From the NCBI GenBank assembly GCA_949294335.1, contig CASFGO010000022.1, positions 1 to 41,179 of the forward strand: a stretch of 41,179 bases of DNA. Reading direction: 5' to 3'. Below the pieces are notes generated by a model. That model saw only the letters and a list, made by a program, of their open reading frames with translations, had not been told where the DNA came from and did not search any database. The stretch comes from an uncultured bacterium. GTDB taxonomy: Bacteria; Cyanobacteriota; Vampirovibrionia; Gastranaerophilales; Gastranaerophilaceae. A program made the position numbers and the translations under genes. Of this stretch, positions 32,467-41,179 are shown in pieces; the first letter of the stretch is position 1; each line of letters starts with the position of its first letter.

Positions 32467-33549
32467 ATGGATTTCGTTACTTTAACTATTAAATGTTTAA
32501 AAATATTATCTGATATTACTGGTAGCTATGGCTTAGGTATTATCTTACTTACTGTGATTATTAGAATGGCTATGTGGCCTCTTGGTGTTTCTCAACAACG
32601 TTCAATGAGAACTATGCAATTATTGCAACCTAAAATGAAAGCTATTCAAGAAAGATACAAAAACGATCCTCAAATGATGCAAAAGAAAATGATGGATTTC
32701 TACAAAGAGCACAAATTCAACCCAATGGCTGGTTGTTTTCCTCTATTAATCCAAATGCCTATATTTATTCTTTTGTATTCATCTTTAATGAGTCCACAAT
32801 TTATTCAAATGGCTGGTCAAGCTCCATTCTTATTTATTAAGAGCTTAGATTCGACTCTAAGAACTAATGCAGGTATCTCAAATAATGGTGTTATGGGGGC
32901 TTCTGCTTACTCAACATTTATTACTGGAAAATCTGCTACTGTTTATTTGAAAAATGAAAAATTAGATAACATAAAAATCGAAAAACCTAATAAAGCTGTT
33001 GTTGTTCAAGGTGAACTTGTTCCTGGACAACCTATTGATTTTAAAGTTAGTCTTGATAGTCTTGCTCTTAAATTTAGTCAACTTGACCAAATTCAAAAAG
33101 CTGATATTACTATTACTAATTTACAAACTAAAGAAACTGAAAATATTACATTTACAAGAAAAGATGGTATTTTAACAGCAACAGTTCCGTCAAAAGCTGT
33201 TAAAACAAGCTTACACTTTGATGTTCTCGCTTTGATTCTATTGTTTGGTTTAACAATGGTTGCGGCTCAAAAAGCTATGATGTCTATGACTAAAAATCAA
33301 GATATGGATCCTAACCAAGCTGCTATGCAGAAATCTATGAATATGTTCATGCCTATTATGTTATGTGGTACATTCGTATTCATTCCAATTCCTGCAGGGG
33401 TTCTTTTATACTTGATTTCTAGTAACATTGTTCAAGTTATTCAAACAATGGCTATAAATAGACAATTAGAGCTAGAAGATGCTAAAAAGAAAGCATCTAT
33501 CGACGATGATGATGTAGCTAATGCTAAACAAATAAAGGCTAAAGAATAA
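32467..33549 (+). CDS. yidC: Membrane protein insertase YidC/Oxa1
   Basis: 360 residues. The conserved Oxa1 core starts with a helix at about 22-42 (GLGIILLTVIIRMAMWPLG, with the functional Arg of the hydrophilic groove). The cytoplasmic hairpin MRTMQLLQPKMKAIQERY and FNPMAGCFPLLIQMPIFILLYSSL follow. A ~125-residue extracytoplasmic insertion (about 118-250) separates the second and third helices, and the last helices are around 255-275 and 290-330. There is no large N-terminal P1 domain as in E. coli. The ATG is preceded by a purine-rich ribosome binding site. It is translationally coupled to queA (TAATG); a link to rnpA/rpmH is absent. Confidence 0.93.
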   Translation: MDFVTLTIKCLKILSDITGSYGLGIILLTVIIRMAMWPLGVSQQRSMRTMQLLQPKMKAIQERYKNDPQMMQKKMMDFYKEHKFNPMAGCFPLLIQMPIFILLYSSLMSPQFIQMAGQAPFLFIKSLDSTLRTNAGISNNGVMGASAYSTFITGKSATVYLKNEKLDNIKIEKPNKAVVVQGELVPGQPIDFKVSLDSLALKFSQLDQIQKADITITNLQTKETENITFTRKDGILTATVPSKAVKTSLHFDVLALILLFGLTMVAAQKAMMSMTKNQDMDPNQAAMQKSMNMFMPIMLCGTFVFIPIPAGVLLYLISSNIVQVIQTMAINRQLELEDAKKKASIDDDDVANAKQIKAKE

Positions 33550-34610
33550 TGCTAGTTTCTGAATTTGATTATGAATTACCTGAAGAATTGATTGCTCAAT
33601 ATCCGGCAGATAAAAGAGATTTCTCTAAAATGTTGGTTATTAATCCTGATGATAATTCAATAAAGCATGCTCATTTTTACGATATAGTTGATGAAATTGA
33701 TAACGATTGTGTATTAATTCTGAATAATACTAAGGTTATTCCTGCGCGCTTGTTTGGAACAAAAGATACAGGAGCAAAGATAGAAGTATTCTTGCTAAAA
33801 GAAACTAACACTCCTAAAAATTGGGAAGTTCTTATAAAACCTTCTAAAAGAGTTAAAATTGGGACTATTATTACAATTTCAAATGAACTACAAGTTAAAG
33901 TTTTATCAGAACTTGAAGATGCAGGTAAATGGCTTGTTGAACTAATATATGATGGAGATTTATATCATATATTAGATAGAGTAGGAAATGTTCCATTACC
34001 GCCTTATATCGAACGTAAAATGTCATCTGATGAGTTAAAAGCATTAGATTATGATAGATATCAAACAGTTTATGCAAAAAATGAAGGTTCTGTTGCTGCT
34101 CCTACTGCAGGATTACATTTTACATCTGAAATCCTTGAAAAATTAAAAGCTAAAGGGGTAGAAATTGGATATGTTACTCTAAATGTTGGCTTAGGTACTT
34201 TTAGACCTGTGAAATGTGATGATGTTTTAGAACACAAAATGGATTCAGAAACTTATGAAATATCAAAAGAAACTGCTGATTTAATTAATAATGCTAAAGC
34301 TCAAGGTAAAAAAATTGTCGCAGTTGGTACAACAACTGTAAGAACATTAGAGTCTGCTTACAAGGAGTTTGGATGTATAAAAGAGTGTAAATCTGCATCT
34401 ACTTTATTTATTTATCCTCCTTATGAGTTTAAGGTAATTGATAAATTAATAACTAATTTCCATTTACCTAAATCAACTCTATTGATGCTTGTATCAGCAT
34501 TAGCAGGTAAGGATTTTATTTTTAATGCATATAAAACTGCAATTGAGAACAAATATAGATTTTATAGTTACGGTGATTGTATGTTTATTAAAGGTAAGGT
34601 ATGCAATTAA
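33549..34610 (+). CDS. queA: S-adenosylmethionine:tRNA ribosyltransferase-isomerase
   Basis: 353 residues, full length. Family landmarks: FDYELPEELIAQYPADKRDFSKMLVI at the N-terminus, NNTKVIPARLFG, PPYIERKM, DYDRYQTVYAKNEGSVAAPTAGLHFT and NVGLGTFRPV, then TNFHLPKSTLLMLVSALAG at the C-terminus. It transfers the ribosyl part of SAM to preQ1 in tRNA to form epoxyqueuosine. It begins on the yidC stop codon and overlaps the MATE gene by 10 nt. Confidence 0.95.
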   Translation: MLVSEFDYELPEELIAQYPADKRDFSKMLVINPDDNSIKHAHFYDIVDEIDNDCVLILNNTKVIPARLFGTKDTGAKIEVFLLKETNTPKNWEVLIKPSKRVKIGTIITISNELQVKVLSELEDAGKWLVELIYDGDLYHILDRVGNVPLPPYIERKMSSDELKALDYDRYQTVYAKNEGSVAAPTAGLHFTSEILEKLKAKGVEIGYVTLNVGLGTFRPVKCDDVLEHKMDSETYEISKETADLINNAKAQGKKIVAVGTTTVRTLESAYKEFGCIKECKSASTLFIYPPYEFKVIDKLITNFHLPKSTLLMLVSALAGKDFIFNAYKTAIENKYRFYSYGDCMFIKGKVCN

Positions 34611-35920
34611 TTAACAAAAAATATATTTCAGAACTTATAAAATTAGCTTTACCGATATTTATGGGAAATATCGGTATAATTTTGATTAATGCAGGAGATT
34701 GTTTTGTTGCAGGTCGTTACTCAACAAATACTTTGGCTGCTGTTAGTATTTCAACAGCGATTCATGCTACTGTTTCTATGCTTGGTGTTGGATTATTGCT
34801 TAGTGTTTCACCTCTCTTATCGAATATTAGGGGTGCGGGCTGTAAAGCTAAAAAGTATTTTTATCCAACATTAAGATTTGCAATTCTGGTTTCTTTTTTA
34901 CTTTTATTTATAACATTAGGATATATCCCTTTTTTAAAGTATTTAGGATATGCTCCTAACTTATTGGAAGATATAAAAACATATACTTATATTATTTCAT
35001 TTTCGTCATTTGGTATGATTCTTCATGTCGCCTTAAAAGAATTTTTGCAAGCTTATGAGGTAGTGTTTATACCGAATTTTCTTATGTTAGTATCAGTAAT
35101 TATTAATGTTATTTTAAATTTTATATTTGTTTTCGGACTTTGTGGTTCTCCTGAAATGGGGGCTGCTGGGCTTGCTCTTGCAAGTTTAGTTGCAAGAGCT
35201 TTTTCGGGATTTGGGTTATTAGCCTTTTGTTTTTACAAGTTTAATTTTGAGGATTTTTGCGATAAAAAGTATTATAAGCAAATTTTAAAAATTGGTGCAC
35301 CTATTTCTATGGCAATTGTGATAGAGTTTTTATCATTTAATTCGATGGCTATATTAATGGGGCGTATAAATGGAATTTATGCAGCTGCTCAAAATATTAT
35401 TATGACTCTTGCTAATATGTCCTTTATGTTTCCATTAGCATTATCAAATGCGATTGCTGTAAAAGTTGGGTTTGCAAATGGTTCTAAGAATTATAATGAG
35501 TTAATTTCGTATATTAAAAATGGTATAGTTATAACACTTTGCTTTATGTTATTTGCAAGCTTTATGTATGCAACTTGTTCTAGATTTTTTGCGTCAGTTT
35601 TTACTGTCGATGAAAGTTTAATTCAAATAATAGTCCCAGTTATGTACGTTTTGGCAGCTTTTCAAGTTAGTGATGGTTTACAAGTTGCAATAGGTGGGAT
35701 TTTAAAAGGGCTCAAAAGAACTAATATTGTAATGTTCTCTAATTTAATTGCTTATTTAATAGTAGGGGTATCTGCTGGTTATTATTGTGCGTTGCATTTT
35801 GAGCATCATCTACTTGCATTTTGGATTGCTTTTTCTTCATCTTCTTTCTTATTAAGCTTTATTTTGTTATTGTGCTTGAAGAATATTTTATCTAAATTAA
35901 AACGAGATTTTTCTAAATAA
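34601..35920 (+). CDS. MATE family efflux transporter
   Basis: 439 residues with about 12 membrane helices in two related halves, beginning LIKLALPIFMGNIGIILINAGDCFVAGR, the first-helix pattern of MATE proteins. The second half starts IGAPISMAIVIEFLSFNSMAILMGRI. Members export cationic drugs or other amphiphiles using Na+ or H+ gradients; the substrate here is unknown. The AAGG ribosome binding site lies inside the end of queA, with a 10-nt overlap. It is the last gene of the yidC operon and is followed by a terminator. Confidence 0.92.
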   Translation: MQLINKKYISELIKLALPIFMGNIGIILINAGDCFVAGRYSTNTLAAVSISTAIHATVSMLGVGLLLSVSPLLSNIRGAGCKAKKYFYPTLRFAILVSFLLLFITLGYIPFLKYLGYAPNLLEDIKTYTYIISFSSFGMILHVALKEFLQAYEVVFIPNFLMLVSVIINVILNFIFVFGLCGSPEMGAAGLALASLVARAFSGFGLLAFCFYKFNFEDFCDKKYYKQILKIGAPISMAIVIEFLSFNSMAILMGRINGIYAAAQNIIMTLANMSFMFPLALSNAIAVKVGFANGSKNYNELISYIKNGIVITLCFMLFASFMYATCSRFFASVFTVDESLIQIIVPVMYVLAAFQVSDGLQVAIGGILKGLKRTNIVMFSNLIAYLIVGVSAGYYCALHFEHHLLAFWIAFSSSSFLLSFILLLCLKNILSKLKRDFSK

Positions 35921-35924
35921 TAAA

Positions 35925-35953
35925 AGAGGAAACAGAATAAATCCATTTCCTCT
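35925..35953. terminator. Bidirectional terminator between MATE gene and HU gene
   Basis: 8-bp stem AGAGGAAA/TTTCCTCT (35925-35932 and 35946-35953) with a 13-nt loop. Short A/T tracts lie on both sides (AAAATTTT to the right; TTTTATTA to the left on the minus strand), fitting the two convergent genes. Confidence 0.6.
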
Positions 35954-35981
35954 AAAATTTTGATTAAGAATTAAAAGTTAA

Positions 35982-36254
35982 TTACTTAACTAATTCTTTG
36001 AATTTTTTACCAGCTGAGAAAGCAGGAACTGTTTTAGCTGCGATTTTTAATTCAGCGCCAGTTTGTGGGTTACGACCAGTTCTAGCAGCTCTTTTGCGAG
36101 CTTCGAAAGTACCGAAACCAACTAAAGTAACTTTTTTACCTTTAGCAACTGTTTTTTCAATAACTTCTAAAGTAGCTGATAAAATATCAGAAGCTGCTTT
36201 TTGAGATACGCTAGCTTTTTTTGCAATTTCTTTTACTAATTCTTCTTTGTTCAT
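35982..36254 (-). CDS. HU family nucleoid DNA-binding protein
   Basis: 90 residues, typical HU length. MNKEELVKEIAKKASVSQKAASDILSA forms the helical dimerisation part; GFGTFEARKRAARTGRNPQTG is the DNA-binding beta-arm region with the Arg/Pro intercalating tip. It bends and compacts DNA. The ribosome binding site AAGGAG precedes the ATG. Codon use is noticeably more G/C-rich than the neighbours, as expected for a highly expressed gene. Confidence 0.96.
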   Translation of the reverse strand: MNKEELVKEIAKKASVSQKAASDILSATLEVIEKTVAKGKKVTLVGFGTFEARKRAARTGRNPQTGAELKIAAKTVPAFSAGKKFKELVK

Positions 36255-36318
36255 AAAAGTCTCCTTTTCTACTAACGGTTACGGCTTAAACTCTTATGTT
36301 CAAGCACTTCATTATCCT

Positions 36319-36346
36319 ATTATACACATTTGAATTGATTTTGCAA
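36319..36346 (-). promoter_or_regulatory. HU gene promoter
   Basis: Minus strand TTGCAA (36346-36341), 16-nt spacer, TATAAT (36324-36319), with a ~60-nt leader to the HU start and a normal ribosome binding site. Confidence 0.6.
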
Positions 36347-36403
36347 GCATTTTAACATATTGAAACATAAATATACTAGGCATGTTAGCCCGATTTTTGC
36401 TTT

Positions 36404-37279
36404 TTATTTATATATTTCCGAATTTATTTTTGCAAAACGAGCTCCAGTATAAAAATATGCAAGAATTTGATAAGCGTTATACCCCATATCTGCAAGGTTT
36501 TTAGCCCCATATTGTGTCATGCCGACACCATGCCCTCTTTTTCCTGTTTCATCATCAAAAGATTTTACAGATTGTAAATATGGTATATCATTTCCCCAAG
36601 CTTCAAGTGCTGACTTTGTTTGTCCACCTGCTGAGGCAGAGTACATTGTTGAGATTATTTTGTTATCATATGTTAAAACTAGGCCTTCAGTCTCTTTTAC
36701 TGCTTGATTTGTTGCCTGTGTTTCTGCAAGTACTCCATTATAAACTTGATCTTGAGTGTCATCTGTTAAATCAAATCCATTTTTTGCATGTTTGCCTAAG
36801 TTTGCTATGGCATAACTTCTAACTGCGATTGCTTGTGCCTTTAATGCTTCCATATTCCAAGATGATGGCATTTCTGCAGGAGTTACACCTTTTACATAAT
36901 CTTCAATACCTACATCATTTATAACAGTTAAATCACCATCATTATTAACTATATGAATTGTTCCTCTATACCATTTCTGTTTTACACAAATATATGAATT
37001 GGAATCAAATGTCCTAATCGTGATTTTATCAGTTTCTATTTTTATCTTTTCGCTATCTTCAGTTCTTATTTCTATATGGTTACGTTTACCTTTTACTTCA
37101 TATGTCGTAAGTTTACACAATGGAATTATTTGTTTGCTTGTGCAAGTATCGACAATTTGTCCTTCTGTTGCGATTCCAAAATATGCTTTACTTTCATTTT
37201 GAATCAAGCCTATTTTGATTGCATTTGCAGGCTGTGTAAATATAAATATAAAAAATAGTAGTATTATAAATCTTTTCAT
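36404..37279 (-). CDS. SpoIID/LytB domain protein
   Basis: 291 residues with a signal peptide (about 1-20, ending PANA). The SpoIID domain occupies the C-terminal two thirds: GIEDYVKGVTPAEMPSSWNMEALKAQAIAVRSYA holds the catalytic-type Glu, then STMYSASAGGQTKSALEAWG, and GHGVGMTQYGA near the end. SpoIID proteins are lytic transglycosylases acting on denuded peptidoglycan; non-sporulating bacteria including Cyanobacteria carry them for wall remodelling. A TATAAT box is 7 nt before the ATG and no Shine-Dalgarno sequence is seen. Confidence 0.9.
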   Translation of the reverse strand: MKRFIILLFFIFIFTQPANAIKIGLIQNESKAYFGIATEGQIVDTCTSKQIIPLCKLTTYEVKGKRNHIEIRTEDSEKIKIETDKITIRTFDSNSYICVKQKWYRGTIHIVNNDGDLTVINDVGIEDYVKGVTPAEMPSSWNMEALKAQAIAVRSYAIANLGKHAKNGFDLTDDTQDQVYNGVLAETQATNQAVKETEGLVLTYDNKIISTMYSASAGGQTKSALEAWGNDIPYLQSVKSFDDETGKRGHGVGMTQYGAKNLADMGYNAYQILAYFYTGARFAKINSEIYK

Positions 37280-37286
37280 AATACAT

Positions 37287-37292
37287 ATTATA
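37287..37292 (-). promoter_or_regulatory. -10 box of the SpoIID gene, leaderless type
   Basis: TATAAT on the minus strand ends 7 nt before the ATG at 37279. The -35 region is poor. There is no Shine-Dalgarno sequence. Confidence 0.4.
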
Positions 37293-37318
37293 ATTAATAA
37301 ATTCTGGTTAAAACAGCA

Positions 37319-38653
37319 TTAATTAGATGATTTTTCTGGCATTAATACAGATATAACAGCATTGTTAATATTAAAATATTTAATTGCTGCATCGTGTAAA
37401 TCACTAATAGTAATATTGTTCAATATATTCAAATAATCTTCTACAAGTGCTAAATTATTACATACAGTCATATAATAACCTATTGTTTCTCCTATTTCAG
37501 AAACTGTTTCTGCATTATATGCAAATCTCGATTGAATTTTTTTCTTAGCCTTTTTAAACTCATCTTCGGTAATATCATTTTTAATTTTTTCTATTTCTTG
37601 TTTAACAAGTTCAATAGCTTCTTCTTTCTTTTCAGGAATAAAGTTTCCTTGGATAAAGAAATTGCCACCATCTTTAAATAGATAATGTTCAGCATCAATC
37701 ATGTTGAATATAGGTGTTGGTTGTTTTTCAATTAGATTATGATAAAGTCTTGAGCTAGAGCCTTCTCCTAATATTATTGATAACATATCTAAAAGGATAT
37801 TATCTTTGATATTATTTGCTGGAGTTCCTAAGTATCCAAACATTAAGAATGCTGTATTGATACAAGCTGTATTTTCAAGGTATTTTGTTTCTTGAGTTGG
37901 TGTATCAATTTCATAGTTTTTGTTTATATGTTCAGGACGTCCGTTGAAATCAAAGAGTTTTTCAAGGCGTTCTAGAACATCTGTACTATCAAAATCTCCA
38001 ACAACAATTGTTGTCATATTATTTGGGGAATAGAATGTTTTATAATAATTCATTATTTCTTCTTGTGGAACTTGAGAAATAATTTGTGGAGTTCCAATAA
38101 CATCTCTTTTATATGGATGGTTAGTATACATTGCTCTATTAGCGGCATTGTATACTTTAGTCCAAGGTTGATCTTCTCTCATTCTAATTTCTTCAATAAC
38201 AACATGTCGTTCTCTTTTATCTGTAACAGTTTTATCTTCAAAATTAAATGGAGCACCAATTTCTTCTGGCGGAAGTACAGGATCTATCATCATATCTGCG
38301 TGTAATTCAAGAGCCAAGTAGAAATCTTTGTTATTTTCTCCTTTAGGTAATGTTACGTAGTAGAAAGTATAATCTTTCCAAGTAGCAGCATTAACTATAG
38401 CGCCTTTTGATTCTAAAATTCTATCAAATTCTCCTGCTTTATGTTTATGTGTTCCTTTAAACATTAAGTGTTCTAGGAAATGTGAGATACCATTATCTTT
38501 ATCCGTTTCATTTATTGAACCTGTTCTAACCCAAGTGCTTATATTAACTAAGCCACCTTCTTTGTGAGCAAGAACAATTTTATGTCCATTTTCTCTCTCA
38601 TAAACTTCTACATCTTTTGTTAAAAACGGATATTTTACTAAACTTTTTTTCAT
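37319..38653 (-). CDS. M16 family zinc metallopeptidase
   Basis: 444 residues. The inverted zinc motif HFLEH is at 58-62 (family HxxEH), with the third ligand Glu in VVIEEIRM (154 or 155). The spacing is about 15 residues longer than usual because of an insertion around GAPFNFEDKTV. The usual GSxxE and the C-terminal inactive-half pattern are present. Related proteins are processing peptidase-like or PqqL-like. No signal peptide, so probably cytoplasmic. The ribosome binding site AAGAGG precedes the ATG. It is divergent from enolase. Confidence 0.93.
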   Translation of the reverse strand: MKKSLVKYPFLTKDVEVYERENGHKIVLAHKEGGLVNISTWVRTGSINETDKDNGISHFLEHLMFKGTHKHKAGEFDRILESKGAIVNAATWKDYTFYYVTLPKGENNKDFYLALELHADMMIDPVLPPEEIGAPFNFEDKTVTDKRERHVVIEEIRMREDQPWTKVYNAANRAMYTNHPYKRDVIGTPQIISQVPQEEIMNYYKTFYSPNNMTTIVVGDFDSTDVLERLEKLFDFNGRPEHINKNYEIDTPTQETKYLENTACINTAFLMFGYLGTPANNIKDNILLDMLSIILGEGSSSRLYHNLIEKQPTPIFNMIDAEHYLFKDGGNFFIQGNFIPEKKEEAIELVKQEIEKIKNDITEDEFKKAKKKIQSRFAYNAETVSEIGETIGYYMTVCNNLALVEDYLNILNNITISDLHDAAIKYFNINNAVISVLMPEKSSN

Positions 38654-38676
38654 AATGTACCTCTTATCTTTAAAAT

Positions 38677-38682
38677 ATTATA
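38677..38682 (-). promoter_or_regulatory. -10 box of the M16 peptidase gene
   Basis: TATAAT on the minus strand, 23 nt before the start codon, leaving room for the AAGAGG ribosome binding site. It lies in the divergent region with eno. Confidence 0.45.
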
Positions 38683-38737
38683 ACTTAAAATAATCGTTTA
38701 GGATACTTATTTACATATTGCATAAAAAGTGAAATAA

Positions 38738-40192
<1,455 letters not shown>

Positions 40193-40546
40193 ATGTACGC
40201 AATAGTCGAAACTGGTGGCAAACAATATCAAGTAGAAGAAGGTCGTTACGTTGACGTTGAATTATTAGAAGGTCAAGCTGATTCTTCTGTTGTTTTTGAT
40301 AAAGTTGTTATGATTGTAAATGGCAAAAAATCAAAAGTAGGTCAACCTTATGTAGCAAATGCTAAAGCAGAAGGTACAATTGTAAAACACGGTAAAGCTA
40401 AAAAAGTTATCGTTTACAAACAAAGACCTAAAAAAGGCTATAGACTAAAACGTGGTCATAGACAAGAGTTTACAAGAGTAATGATTAACAAAATCAGAAC
40501 AACTGCTTCTAAAAAAGCTGCAGAAGCTGAATCTACAGAAGCATAA
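40193..40546 (+). CDS. rplU: 50S ribosomal protein L21
   Basis: 117 residues. Starts MYAIVETGGKQYQVEEG, the L21 signature, and keeps the C-terminal KRPKKGYRLKRGHRQ-type RNA-binding stretch (here KQRPKKGYRLKRGHRQ) and MINKI. The C-terminal ~15 residues (AAEAESTEA) are a low-complexity extension. It is paired with rpmA 34 nt downstream, the near-universal L21-L27 operon. Confidence 0.97.
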   Translation: MYAIVETGGKQYQVEEGRYVDVELLEGQADSSVVFDKVVMIVNGKKSKVGQPYVANAKAEGTIVKHGKAKKVIVYKQRPKKGYRLKRGHRQEFTRVMINKIRTTASKKAAEAESTEA

Positions 40547-40580
40547 GGTATTAGGAAATAATTACAAAGGAGAATAAACA

Positions 40581-40835
40581 ATGGCACATAAGAAAGGTAT
40601 GGGATCTACCCGTAACGGTCGTGATTCGGAAGCTAAACGTTTAGGCGTTAAAAAATTCGGTGGTGAAATGGTTAAAGCTGGTAATATCATTGTTAGACAA
40701 CGTGGTACAAAAGTTCACCCTGGTAACAATGTAGGTATCGGTTCAGATGATACATTATTCGCTTTGATTGATGGTCAAGTTAAATTTGAACCACACAGAC
40801 GTGATAAAAAACAAGTTAGTGTTTACGCTGTGTAA
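40581..40835 (+). CDS. rpmA: 50S ribosomal protein L27
   Basis: 84 residues. Begins [28 protein letters not shown] directly, without the cleavable N-terminal extension found in Firmicutes, so the lysine-rich tail reaches the peptidyl-transferase centre as made. AAAGGAG precedes the ATG. Obg, often next in this operon, is not found after it here; instead a strong terminator follows. Confidence 0.97.
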   Translation: MAHKKGMGSTRNGRDSEAKRLGVKKFGGEMVKAGNIIVRQRGTKVHPGNNVGIGSDDTLFALIDGQVKFEPHRRDKKQVSVYAV

Positions 40836-40852
40836 TCACAAATAAGTTTTAA

Positions 40853-40890
40853 AAGAAGAAGGACTTAAAAATATTAAGTCCTTCTTCTTT
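40853..40890 (+). terminator. Terminator of rplU-rpmA
   Basis: A perfect 16-bp stem (40853-40868 with 40874-40889), 5-nt loop, then a short T-rich tail CTTCTTCTTT formed partly by the arm itself. The strongest hairpin in the window. Confidence 0.85.
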
Positions 40891-41179
40891 AGTACATATA
40901 GCCCGTAAATTTTCTTAATAAATATTGCAAAAATATATAAATAGTTTATAATATTAATGTATATATACTATCACTTTAATACCTAGGGATAAAATAATTG
41001 TTCTATTCAAAAGGATTGAATTATGAATTTTGTATGTTAAACACTGTAAACCCTTGCAGTGAGTGTATTTCACCTTTCGGGGGGGGGGGGTATAATAGCC
41101 TATTTATAAGGGTTTTAGGGTGTGGATGTATAATAGCTATTACTAAAATTGTAGCTATAATTAATGCTCAATTCACTAC
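40891..41179. other. Gene-free right end with G12 tract and promoter elements
   Basis: No gene of useful length. It holds an AT-rich stretch, a 5-codon frame with an AAAGGA ribosome binding site (41023-41040, probably chance), a 5-bp inverted repeat CACTG/CAGTG near 41042-41062, the G12 tract, and two TATAATAGC elements (41091 and 41129). It is probably the upstream region of a gene beyond the window. Confidence 0.55.
41079..41096 (+). promoter_or_regulatory. G12 homopolymer directly upstream of a TATAAT box
   Basis: Twelve consecutive G (41079-41090) abut TATAAT (41091-41096). If TATAAT is a -10 box, the G tract is the promoter spacer, and slippage would change -35/-10 spacing and so promoter strength. 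The -35 at 17 nt (TTTCAC) is poor at the present length. Confidence 0.5.

Noticed and set aside
41023..41040. Five-codon ORF (MNFVC) with AAAGGA site
   Set aside because: Too short to distinguish from chance and with no attenuator structure directly linked to it.

Overview
The window is low-GC (by eye roughly 30%), densely coded bacterial chromosome. Signal peptides, a lipoprotein, AMIN and SpoIID proteins, an Hik33/NblS-like histidine kinase, MrnC, GlgA, an unextended L27 and several EF-hand proteins best suit a gut Melainabacteria/Gastranaerophilales-type organism (non-photosynthetic Cyanobacteria). That placement is an inference from gene content; there is no 16S gene here.

Layout. 1-4424: the 3' part of a very large protein that carries a RelA/SpoT-like nucleotidyltransferase domain and a C-terminal HExxH zinc peptidase domain, followed by a small gene. 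4421-6743 (minus): an nrtR-secG-tcdA-SDR operon with a near-perfect palindrome over the nrtR ribosome binding site. 6877-11373 (plus): FAD oxidoreductase, sensor histidine kinase, folC. 11393-13196: a phage-like module, with a replisome-organizer-like gene and a small ORF divergent from a CI/LexA-type S24 repressor, separated by an operator region. 13196-18856 (plus): DUF167, a triple zinc ribbon/pseudo-cyclase/pseudo-STAND/TPR protein, glgA, mrnC. 18849-21007 (minus): holB, holA and a small EF-hand gene with a long leader. 21372-25587 (plus): a FimV-like membrane-spanning repeat protein coupled to a sugar-binding lipoprotein, then a coiled-coil protein. 25631-30129: a U32-like protein convergent with a mazG-nadE operon. 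30294-31817: an EF-hand calpain-like protease. 31831-32250: tRNA-Asn embedded in GC-rich repeats and broken tRNA copies. 32467-35920: yidC-queA-MATE. 35982-38653 (minus): HU, SpoIID protein, M16 peptidase. 38773-40835: eno, rplU, rpmA. The right end holds a G12 tract abutting a TATAAT box.

Most of the gene content is housekeeping (NAD synthesis, folate, replication clamp loader, translation, secretion). The unusual layer is three large multidomain proteins (RelA/SpoT-metalloprotease, EF-hand calpain, pseudo-cyclase STAND) and the AMIN/acidic-repeat membrane protein, all probable signalling or effector-type proteins.

Two DNA-level themes recur. Several genes lack a Shine-Dalgarno sequence and start 6-9 nt after a -10 box, which implies leaderless transcripts. 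Intergenic repeats also cluster at the tRNA and at the poly-G promoter.
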